Assembly: GCF_000684975.1 (NCBI RefSeq)
Contig: NZ_BAXZ01000028.1
Span: forward strand, 1-64,000
Direction: 5' to 3'
Origin: Paraburkholderia acidipaludis NBRC 101816
GTDB taxonomy: Bacteria; Pseudomonadota; Gammaproteobacteria; Burkholderiales; Burkholderiaceae
Length of the DNA: 64,000 nucleotides
Below are positions 17,332 through 23,729 of the stretch, piece after piece. How positions within the stretch are numbered: the stretch's first letter is position 1; every line of letters begins with the position of its first letter. The position numbers and the translations under genes were made by a program. Below the pieces are notes generated by a model. The model was not told where the DNA came from. It saw only the letters and a list, made by a program, of their open reading frames with translations, and did no database searches.

Positions 17332-17902
17332 TTCCGAGCTCTGCAAGGTCTTTGTAGCGATCGCCGATGCGGTGATGCGGACGGCCGCCGGTCGCGCCGC
17401 CAATGGCGATGACGAGTTCGTCGGCCGCCGGCGCATCGGGAATGGCGAACTGGAGCGTCAGGTAGTGCGAGCGGCGGCCCTCGTCGTTCTTGTCCATCAT
17501 CGGGATGAGCAAGGGCGCGTTCGCCGGGCCGCGCGTGTTGTTGAAGGCCAGATACGACTTCGCGCCAACGGCCGAGCGATAGGCGTTGCCGAAGTGCAGC
17601 GTGTGGATCAGCGCGGAGGCATGCTCCAGCTCGCCGTCCACGCCGACGATGGCGCTCTTGCCAAATGCCTCGACCGCTTCGCCCGAACCGGCTTCGTCCA
17701 GGATGAGTTTCGTGAGGTGTGCGCTGAGCTGCGGCGCGAGCGCGCGAATGTCCGGCGAAAGGTCTTCGACGTAGCCGCGACCCGCCCACGGGTTCTTGAT
17801 GACCGCTGCCGCGCCAATCAGCTTCAGTGGCTTTTCGGCGGTTCTTTCGCCGTCTACGTAGACGGTTTCGACGTGGAGGACGGATTTGCGAATCAGGCTC
17901 AT
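17300..17902 (-). CDS. amino acid synthesis (AA_synth, formerly DUF1185) family protein
   Basis: ATG 17902 after AAAGGAACG gives 200 residues. The sequence (LIGAAAVIKNPWAGRGYVEDLSP, then PMMDKNDEGRRSHYLTLQFA) matches the AA_synth family, whose bacterial members were named for an early link to amino-acid metabolism but are better known as neighbours of flavin reductases and luciferase-like oxygenases in catabolic islands. The enzymatic role is unproven. It is the first gene of the minus operon, directly behind the double operator at 17941-17969, and it overlaps the hydrolase downstream. Confidence 0.8.
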   Translation of the reverse strand: MSLIRKSVLHVETVYVDGERTAEKPLKLIGAAAVIKNPWAGRGYVEDLSPDIRALAPQLSAHLTKLILDEAGSGEAVEAFGKSAIVGVDGELEHASALIHTLHFGNAYRSAVGAKSYLAFNNTRGPANAPLLIPMMDKNDEGRRSHYLTLQFAIPDAPAADELVIAIGGATGGRPHHRIGDRYKDLAELGNDVKNPAAVN

Positions 17903-17940
17903 GGCACGTTCCTTTGGTACGTTGATCACGGAATTCATTT

Positions 17941-17969
17941 TGGTATACCATGTTACGGAACACCATAAG
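17941..17969. promoter_or_regulatory. double operator of the minus catabolic operon
   Basis: TGGTATACCA (17941-17950) is a perfect palindrome. GTTACGGAACACCATAAG (17952-17969) read on the minus strand matches the operator at 1313 in 14 of 18 positions. Both lie 39-67 bp upstream of the AA_synth start, so the two convergent operons appear to share one GntR control system. Confidence 0.6.
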
Positions 17970-18109
17970 CGTTAACCCTGCAAAAGGATTCGCAAAGAAC
18001 TGCCATGGCCTTTCGGCGCGGAGAATGCGATGCTCCCTGTTCGCGGGGGCCTCTACCGAAATGACGTACAGGACGCCTCGCCTGTTCTTCTCATGGGTAG
18101 GGATTTTTT

Positions 18110-18865
18110 ATGTCCGTCGCTGCTTCGCCAACCAGACCGCTGGCCATCTTCAAACTCGATTCGACTTTCCCTGAGTTGTCCGGAACGCTTGGGGATTTCG
18201 AGGACTGGTTCCAGCGGGCAACCGTCGGCCACGGAATGCCGGTGCAGATCCGGGATGCGCGGGACGAACATGCTCTTCCCGAACCGGCCTTGCTGGCCGG
18301 CGCGATTCTGACCGGCTCCGCGTGCATGGTGACGGCTCGACTGCCGTGGAGCGAACGACTGCGCCTATGGCTGCGGCGGGCTGTGGAAGCCGGCCTTCCC
18401 GTGCTGGGTGTCTGCTATGGACATCAATTGCTGGCCGACGCGCTGGGTGGGAGCGTGGCCGCCCGGCGCGAGGGAGCCGAGATCGGAACGATATCCGTGG
18501 CACGTCACGCGACTTCCGATAACGACCCGCTGTTTGCGGGACTGCCGCAGCAGTTTTTTGCCCAGTCGGTGCATTGGCAGTCCGTCACGCGCTTACCCGA
18601 CCAGGCCGTCCTGTTGGCGGGTTCGGAAGCCGATCCGCATCAGGCTTATCGTGTGGGGGAAAATGCGTGGGGCGTGCAGTTCCATCCCGAGTTCCCAATG
18701 GCGGCCATGCGCTTCTACATCGAGACCTACCAGGACACGCTGCGAAAAGAAGGACAGGATCCGTTCCGGCTGGGCCGGCACGTTCAGGAGACGCCGGAGG
18801 CGGCCGGATTGTTGCCGGCGTTTGCGAGGGTTTGCAACACGCGCCTCCTTCGGATGACTGAATAA
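18110..18865 (+). CDS. class I glutamine amidotransferase-like protein
   Basis: The protein has 251 residues. It has the complete GATase1 catalytic set: nucleophile Cys-102 in GVCYGHQLLADALGG, and the His/Glu pair in VQFHPEF. Stand-alone members of this kind release ammonia from glutamine or cleave gamma-glutamyl amides, as PuuD does for gamma-glutamyl-GABA. It is transcribed divergently from the minus catabolic operon and shares the operator region at 17941-17969. It could therefore remove an amino or glutamyl group in the pathway, but this is only inferred from position. Confidence 0.82.
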   Translation: MSVAASPTRPLAIFKLDSTFPELSGTLGDFEDWFQRATVGHGMPVQIRDARDEHALPEPALLAGAILTGSACMVTARLPWSERLRLWLRRAVEAGLPVLGVCYGHQLLADALGGSVAARREGAEIGTISVARHATSDNDPLFAGLPQQFFAQSVHWQSVTRLPDQAVLLAGSEADPHQAYRVGENAWGVQFHPEFPMAAMRFYIETYQDTLRKEGQDPFRLGRHVQETPEAAGLLPAFARVCNTRLLRMTE

Positions 18866-19000
18866 CGGCGGCGGTGCCGTCAAGGGAAATCGGCGAGGAA
18901 AGATGGATCGCGGCCGCGGCTATCGGGGAAGGAAAGAGCGCTCCATTGCGAAGTTTTTGCGCCCGAATTCTCCCGCGGCCGGACCATCGGCTCCTCGCTC

Positions 19001-19549
19001 TCAGGCCTGCCAGGCGTAGGGTTGGAACATCTCTTCGAGCGGCAACTGGGCGACGCTCGCGGTGTAGTTCGTCATCGTGGAGGCGGCGATCACGAGGATG
19101 ACGTCGAGCACCCGCGCCTGGTCGAAGCCCGCTTCGGTAAACGAAGCAATATCGTGTTCGTCGACGCGGCCGCGCTTTTCGATCAGCGTGCGCGCGAGAC
19201 GCGACAGCGCCGCAAGCTTGGAGTCCTGCGGCAAGCGGCGTTCGCGGATCGCCTGCACGTCGGCCTCGCTCAGACCTTCCTTGAGTCCGAGGAACGAGTG
19301 GAATGCAACCGGCCAGGCGGAGCCGTTGGCCACCGCGTTGGTGAGCAGCAGCACCTGGACCTGTGCCTCGGTGAAGTTGCCGCCATGCACCTGCTGGAAC
19401 ACGCCGACGAGGCCATTGATCAGTTTCGGCGAGCCGGCGATGGCGCCCGCGATATTGGGCACCATGCCGAAAGCCTGGGCGAGGCCGTTCAGCGCGGGCT
19501 TCGATTGTTCCGGTGCGGAGTCGAGGGTGTAGATGGGGAAATGAGCCAT
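19001..19549 (-). CDS. AhpD/carboxymuconolactone decarboxylase-like protein lacking the redox cysteines
   Basis: The 182-residue protein starts at 19549 after AAGGAA. It has the helical AhpD-like layout (ALNGLAQAFGMVPNIAGAIAGSP, then LNxxxxDVILVIAAST-like C-terminus). The CxxC motif normally followed by xxxH is replaced by NGSAWPVAFH, so both cysteines are missing and only the His remains. Peroxidase activity of the AhpD kind is therefore unlikely; a decarboxylase-like or hydrolytic role, or no catalysis, is possible. It is downstream of the XRE regulator gene and has its own putative operator at 19631. Confidence 0.82.
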   Translation of the reverse strand: MAHFPIYTLDSAPEQSKPALNGLAQAFGMVPNIAGAIAGSPKLINGLVGVFQQVHGGNFTEAQVQVLLLTNAVANGSAWPVAFHSFLGLKEGLSEADVQAIRERRLPQDSKLAALSRLARTLIEKRGRVDEHDIASFTEAGFDQARVLDVILVIAASTMTNYTASVAQLPLEEMFQPYAWQA

Positions 19550-19630
19550 GATATTTCCTTGAGAGTTGAAGGTATCGCCGAGATCGATCAAGCGATATGC
19601 ACAGGTTAGTGAGAGGTTCTGGGCCTGCCA

Positions 19631-19647
19631 ATTACATGGCAGGTAAT
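19631..19647. promoter_or_regulatory. putative XRE operator upstream of the AhpD-like gene
   Basis: ATTACATGGCAGGTAAT has inverted ATTAC/GTAAT ends. Read on the minus strand, 20598-20614 gives ATTACATGCCAGGTCAT, the same 17-mer with two changes. Copies in front of both minus-strand genes suggest the XRE protein encoded between them as the binder. Confidence 0.55.
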
Positions 19648-19659
19648 CAGCAGGCCAAA

Positions 19660-20496
19660 TTATTCGCGGGCCAGGTCGAGCAAGGCGATGTGCCGCGCTT
19701 CGGTTGCGTCGTCGGCGGGAAACATGCATTCGATCCGCAGTTCCTGCGCGGCAACAGCCAGCGGCGTGCCGACCGTGGTGATCATGGAGAAGTAGTTGAG
19801 CACCGTGCCGTCGTGGATGAAGCCCATCGGCACCAGCGGCAGCGTGGACGCCGAACCCGCCATGCCTTGCGATCGCCATTCGGGGCGCACGCCAGGGTAG
19901 GAGAGCAGCGCATCGAGAAGCTGCTGCGTCTGGAGGTCGACGACTTGCCCCACCGATTCGCGATACACGCGCTGGATCAGACTGCGCGCCACGGCCTCCC
20001 AGTTGGCCATATGCGGCTGCATGCCCTCGGGATCGAAGATCAGGTGCAGGATGTTGCGCGGCTCCGCGCGTGCCGCCATGTCGACGAAACCGTTGAAGAA
20101 CGCTGGTGCGGCACGGTTGGTCATCAGCACGTTCCAGTACCGGTCCATGACGATCGCGGGAAACGGCTCGTGCTGCCGGAGCACGCGCCTGGCCGCGTCT
20201 GTCACGAGCGACATCTCCTGGGCATTCCACCCGGCTTCCGAATAGATCGGTGCGTATCCGGCCGAGAGCAGCAGAACGTTGCGCTCGCGCAGCGGCACGT
20301 CGAGCGACTGCGCGATGTTCAGCAGCGTCTGCCGGCCCGGCACGCTTCGTCCGCTCTCGATAAAGCTGATCTGCCGCTGCGAGATGCCCGCGTCGAGCGA
20401 GAGATCGAGCTGGCTGACGCCTCGCACTTCCCGCCAGTAGCGGAGCAATCCACCCAGTTTTTTCTGCGCCCGTTGGTTGAGTTCCAATGCGCTCAC
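19660..20496 (-). CDS. XRE family regulator with MmyB-like ligand-binding domain
   Basis: The start chosen is GTG 20494-20496, because AGGAGG stands at ideal distance; Met codons further upstream have no such site. This gives 278 residues. A helix-turn-helix at about residues 10-70 (LLRYWREVRGVSQLDLSLDAGISQRQISFIESGRSVP) is followed by an MmyB-like PAS-type sensor domain (YWNVLMTNRAAPAFF) of about 170 residues. MmyB-type regulators respond to small, often lipidic, ligands. It is divergent from the isonitrile hydratase gene and upstream of the AhpD-like gene; likely targets are the 17-mers at 19631 and 20598. Confidence 0.88.
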   Translation of the reverse strand: MSALELNQRAQKKLGGLLRYWREVRGVSQLDLSLDAGISQRQISFIESGRSVPGRQTLLNIAQSLDVPLRERNVLLLSAGYAPIYSEAGWNAQEMSLVTDAARRVLRQHEPFPAIVMDRYWNVLMTNRAAPAFFNGFVDMAARAEPRNILHLIFDPEGMQPHMANWEAVARSLIQRVYRESVGQVVDLQTQQLLDALLSYPGVRPEWRSQGMAGSASTLPLVPMGFIHDGTVLNYFSMITTVGTPLAVAAQELRIECMFPADDATEARHIALLDLARE

Positions 20497-20597
20497 GATT
20501 CCTCCTGTCTGTACCAGGACAAACGATCCGTTGCGGTCGATGCGCGCTCGCGCTTGACCGAATAGCGGAATTTTTCGACGCGCGACCGTCCCGGGCA

Positions 20598-20614
20598 ATG
20601 ACCTGGCATGTAAT
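20598..20614. promoter_or_regulatory. putative XRE operator upstream of its own gene
   Basis: ATGACCTGGCATGTAAT is the reverse complement of a near-identical copy of the 17-mer at 19631-19647. It lies about 100 bp upstream of the XRE start and 131 bp upstream of the isonitrile hydratase start. Confidence 0.5.
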
Positions 20615-20663
20615 CGCCGCCAGGACCCGGCGGGTTTCGAGTGTCTTTGTCCCAAAGGCGGGG

Positions 20664-20725
20664 TTGACATGGCGGGAGAAGGGTATACAGTGCTTTTGAC
20701 TAATACAAATAAATATTTGTACTAA
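20664..20725 (+). promoter_or_regulatory. promoter with embedded operator for the isonitrile hydratase gene
   Basis: TTGACT (20696-20701) and TACTAA (20720-20725) are 18 bp apart and suit -35 and -10 boxes. The palindrome TACAAATAAATATTTGTA (20704-20721, 8-bp arms) fills the spacer, the classic place for a repressor. A second TTGACA (20664) with TACAGT (20686) lies upstream. Confidence 0.55.
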
Positions 20726-20744
20726 CCCAAAATAGGCAAAGATC

Positions 20745-21449
20745 ATGGCTATCCCATTGGACATTCATCTGAAGATCGGCGGCATGATCTTCCCGAACAT
20801 GGATCAGTGCGACTTCACTGGCCCATTCGAAGCGCTGGCGCGCGTGCCGAATTCATCGTTCATGACGATCTGGAAGGACAAGAACCCGGTGCGGGATCTT
20901 GCCGGCATGCAACTGCTCGCCGACACGACATTCGAGGAAGCCCCGCGACTGGACGTGCTGCTGGTTCCGGGCGGCCATGGCCAGGAAGCGCTGATGAACG
21001 ACGAGACGGTGCTGTCGTTCATTCGCGGGCAGGCAGCGGGAGCACGCTATGTCTATTCTGTCTGCACGGGTGCATTGCTTTGCGGCGCGGCGGGCTTGCT
21101 GCAAGGCAAGCGTGCCACGACGCACTGGACCGCGATGAACGTGCTGCCGCTGTACGGCGCCATTCCGACCGACGAGCGTGTGGTGATCGATGGCCGTTTC
21201 GTCAGTGCCGGCGGCGTCACGTCGGGAATCGACGGCTCGTTGATCGTCGTATCGCTGTTGCGCGGCGAGACCGTTGCGCAGGAACTGCAGCTCTATATGG
21301 CCTATGACCCGAAGCCGCCATTCAACGCCGGTTCTCCCGCAACGGCACCGGAGTCGATTCTCGCGGCGGTCACGGAGCGGGCGAGGGGAATTACGGAAAA
21401 GCGCATGGCCACGGGCCGTGCGTACCGGTCGCGCATGGGGGGCGCGTAA
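20745..21449 (+). CDS. inhA: DJ-1/PfpI family isonitrile hydratase homologue
   Basis: The protein has 234 residues. The segment DFTGPFEALARVP, then LLVPGGHGQEALM, the nucleophile elbow SVCTGALLCGAAGLL with Cys-107, and RATTHWTAMNVLPLYGAIP closely follow the pattern of Pseudomonas isonitrile hydratase InhA. That enzyme hydrates isonitriles to N-substituted formamides. GGVTSGIDGSL, also typical of this group, is present. It could instead be another thiol-dependent DJ-1 enzyme or a stress protein, as the family is broad. It is divergent from an XRE regulator and preceded by a strong palindromic operator. Confidence 0.78.
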   Translation: MAIPLDIHLKIGGMIFPNMDQCDFTGPFEALARVPNSSFMTIWKDKNPVRDLAGMQLLADTTFEEAPRLDVLLVPGGHGQEALMNDETVLSFIRGQAAGARYVYSVCTGALLCGAAGLLQGKRATTHWTAMNVLPLYGAIPTDERVVIDGRFVSAGGVTSGIDGSLIVVSLLRGETVAQELQLYMAYDPKPPFNAGSPATAPESILAAVTERARGITEKRMATGRAYRSRMGGA

Positions 21450-21518
21450 GCACCGGCATACAGGCGGGGGTGGGTCGAGCCGTCCGCGCGAGGCGGTCGG
21501 CCTTGAGCGACGGGCGCG

Positions 21519-22904
21519 TCAGGCGATCAGCGTCGTTGCCGTGGCGTGATGGATGCTCAGGAGTGCTTCGGTGAATGCGAGAGACTGCTGTGCCGTCATG
21601 CGCGACGACGTCACGCGGATGCCGGGCTGCCCGGCGACGCGGAATTCGCGGCCGGGGCTAACGAGCCAGCCTGCGTCGAACAGCCGTTCCGCCACTTCCG
21701 TTTCGTTCTGGAGGGGAACCCACAGATTCAGTCCGGCACTGCCGGTCACCTTGAAGCCTTTCTTTTTCAAGGCGGCCTGAAGCGACTGATAGCGGTCGCG
21801 GTAAGCCGCACCGGCCGCGGCGATTTTTCTCTGGACCGGCCTGCTCGTCAGCAGTTCGAATGCCAGCCGCTGCAGAAATGTGCTGACCCAGCCCATGCCC
21901 ACGCTCTGCCGGCTTTCGAGTTGCCCGATCGTATCGGCATCGCCGCTCGATACCGCGATGCGGAAATCCGGCCCGAGCAGCTTCGATAGCGACCGAACCG
22001 TCAGCCAGCGTGATGCTCCGGTATGCCAGGCATGGTAGGGCGCGAGTTCGAGCAGGTTCGAGTGGTCGTCGTCGATGAACAGCACGTTGCAGGCGCTCCC
22101 CGCCATGCGCTTCAGTTCCGCGGCGCGTGACTTCGACGTGGCGATGCCGGTGGGGTTTTGCGCGCGGCTGCTGGTCAGTACCGCTTTGGCACCGCGCTTC
22201 AACGCGGCGCGCAGGCTCGCCTGCACGATACCGTTCTGATCGAGTTCGAGCGGCAGAAGCTCGAAATCCATCGAGCGGACGAGGGCAAGCAGGGTCATGT
22301 AGCCGGGGTCTTCCACCGCAACCTTGTCGCCCGGTTCCAGACCGAAGGCGATGAGCGCTCGCTCCACCAGGTCCAGCGCGCCCGCCGAGACAAACACGCC
22401 GCGCGGCACGTCGACATGGTCAGCGGCAAAGCGCTGCGCGGCCCAGTCGAGAAGCGGCCCGTAGTTGCGCCGCTCACCGTACAGATGATGCGCGACGCTC
22501 ATCCGCCCGAGCGCATCGCGAATCTCCGCTTCGTCCGGCAGAAATTCGATGTCCGGATTGCCGTCCCGCACCGACAGGGTTTGCCGGCTGCCGCGAGCCG
22601 ATGCGCCGCGGTCTTGCCGCAACGAAGCCTGCGCGGAGACGATCGAGCCGCGCCTGCCGTCGGCCGTCACGAGGCCGGCTTGCTGAAGCTGCCGGTAGGC
22701 GCCGACCACCGTATTCTTGTTGATGCCGAGGTCTTCGGCGAGCGAGCGGACGGTGGGAAGCGCGTCGCCGGGTTTGAGCCGCTCTTCGAGTATGGCCCGC
22801 TCGATCGCACGCCGGATGGAATCCGCCTTGCCTTCCTGAATTTCCTCTCGCGCCAGCGTGAACATGAGCCGCTCCCGTACGGTGACATCCTGGATTCGAA
22901 TCAT
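21519..22904 (-). CDS. MocR/PdxR-type regulator (GntR helix-turn-helix fused to PLP aminotransferase fold)
   Basis: The protein has 461 residues. A GntR-type winged helix (about 25-85; LKPGDALPTVRSLAEDLGINKNTVVGAYRQL) is joined to a fold-type I aminotransferase domain (about 110-455). The PLP lysine is in TVRSLSKLLGPDFRIA, and the other usual motifs are present (SRAQNPTG, FIDDDHSN). MocR proteins use PLP or PLP-adducts with amino compounds as signals and commonly control vitamin B6, GABA or D-amino-acid genes. The target is unknown; the gene is convergent with inhA, and no aminotransferase operon adjoins it. The start at 22904 has only a weak ribosome site; Met at 22865 is an alternative. Confidence 0.88.
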   Translation of the reverse strand: MIRIQDVTVRERLMFTLAREEIQEGKADSIRRAIERAILEERLKPGDALPTVRSLAEDLGINKNTVVGAYRQLQQAGLVTADGRRGSIVSAQASLRQDRGASARGSRQTLSVRDGNPDIEFLPDEAEIRDALGRMSVAHHLYGERRNYGPLLDWAAQRFAADHVDVPRGVFVSAGALDLVERALIAFGLEPGDKVAVEDPGYMTLLALVRSMDFELLPLELDQNGIVQASLRAALKRGAKAVLTSSRAQNPTGIATSKSRAAELKRMAGSACNVLFIDDDHSNLLELAPYHAWHTGASRWLTVRSLSKLLGPDFRIAVSSGDADTIGQLESRQSVGMGWVSTFLQRLAFELLTSRPVQRKIAAAGAAYRDRYQSLQAALKKKGFKVTGSAGLNLWVPLQNETEVAERLFDAGWLVSPGREFRVAGQPGIRVTSSRMTAQQSLAFTEALLSIHHATATTLIA

Positions 22905-22918
22905 ACAATAAGCAGGAT

Positions 22919-22928
22919 GTACTAGTAC
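22919..22928. promoter_or_regulatory. palindrome upstream of the MocR gene
   Basis: GTACTAGTAC is a perfect 10-bp palindrome 15 bp upstream of the putative start. It could be an autoregulatory site, although MocR proteins usually bind direct repeats. Confidence 0.25.
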
Positions 22929-23087
22929 GTAACGAGATCGGATTCCTCCGTCGCTCCAGTGTGCGCGATAGCGCACCAGGAACGTGGAGACCGCACTGCC
23001 GATGACTTTTTCGACATCGTCGCTGGAGATGGTGTGGTCGATCTGCATCAGACGGGGAAAATAAAGTGTTTCGCCCAGCATGCCGAT

Positions 23088-23249
23088 AAATTCGGCGCGG
23101 GCGCGTCGCTTGCGCTCGAGTATGCGCCAGGCGGCGTCGCGGGTCAGCTCCAGGGCGGCACGCGCGAGTCCGCGGTGTTCAGGTATTCGAACTATGGTCT
23201 GAATCTCGCGGCGGTTTACTACAACGGCCACGACACCAATCCGTTCACG
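23088..23249 (+). pseudogene. remnant of a porin gene
   Basis: Within the 502-bp gap between the MocR gene and 23407, an open plus frame encodes KFGAGASLALEYAP, then VFRYSNYGLNLAAVYYNGHD. This looks like two adjacent beta-strands of a Burkholderia-type porin with aromatic girdle residues. No signal peptide, start or terminal Phe strand is present in frame, so it would be a decayed internal fragment. The rest of the gap shows only the palindrome at 22919 and a site at 23264. Confidence 0.4.
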
Positions 23250-23263
23250 ACCCGCCGCGAGAA

Positions 23264-23277
23264 TAGGGATTTCCTGA
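23264..23277. promoter_or_regulatory. copy of the TCAGGATTTCCTGA palindrome
   Basis: TAGGGATTTCCTGA matches the palindrome at 26936 in 12 of 14 positions and lies 130 bp upstream of the small gene at 23407. Chance is possible: GGGATTTCCTGA also occurs inside the kinase coding sequence at 41627. Confidence 0.35.
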
Positions 23278-23406
23278 TGGACAGGGAAGCAAAGCCTTAG
23301 CGATTTTTCCGACGTTTTCCCATTCAGCCGCCTTGCGCCTGTGCCGTAATATCGGCCATGTAACGGCTGCGCGCGCGGTGCGGTGCGCTTCCGAAGAGGA
23401 CCGAAT

Positions 23407-23703
23407 ATGGACAAAATCAGCAAGACGCTGACCACGCTTTCGTCGCATGCGGCGGCCGTGACCTCACGGCTCTCCTGTGTCGCGGCGGGGGCGCTCGTGA
23501 TGCAGGCGTTCGTCGACGTGACGCTGCCCGCGTTGACGGCTTCGCAGGCGGCCGGGATTCATCGGCAGTTGCAACAAAGGCTGGAAGACACGATGGCGCT
23601 GATGGACGACGCCCAGTTGACACGCGAGTATCACGCGGCCTATCTCGACAAGACCAATGAGCTCCTTCGCGCACTGGACCGGCGGAAAGCCGCAGACGTT
23701 TAG
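23407..23703 (+). CDS. small hypothetical protein
   Basis: This is a 98-residue protein of unknown function starting at ATG 23407. A short apolar stretch (SCVAAGALVMQAFVDVTLPAL) is too weak for a sure membrane helix. The rest is predicted helical and charged (RQLQQRLEDTMALMDDAQLTREYHAAYLDKTNELLRAL), perhaps a coiled coil. It is convergent with the histidine kinase gene (27-bp gap), and a copy of the palindrome seen at the response-regulator promoter lies upstream. It may therefore belong to that regulon. Confidence 0.6.
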   Translation: MDKISKTLTTLSSHAAAVTSRLSCVAAGALVMQAFVDVTLPALTASQAAGIHRQLQQRLEDTMALMDDAQLTREYHAAYLDKTNELLRALDRRKAADV

Positions 23704-23729
23704 GATGCCAGAGTGTGCCGGGCACGGTG

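Noticed and set aside
1413..17902. Canonical rut pyrimidine operon
   Set aside because: RutA-like, RutF-like and RutD-like roles are represented only by distant families; RutB, RutC and RutE are missing and extra AA_synth, NIPSNAP and ABC genes are present.
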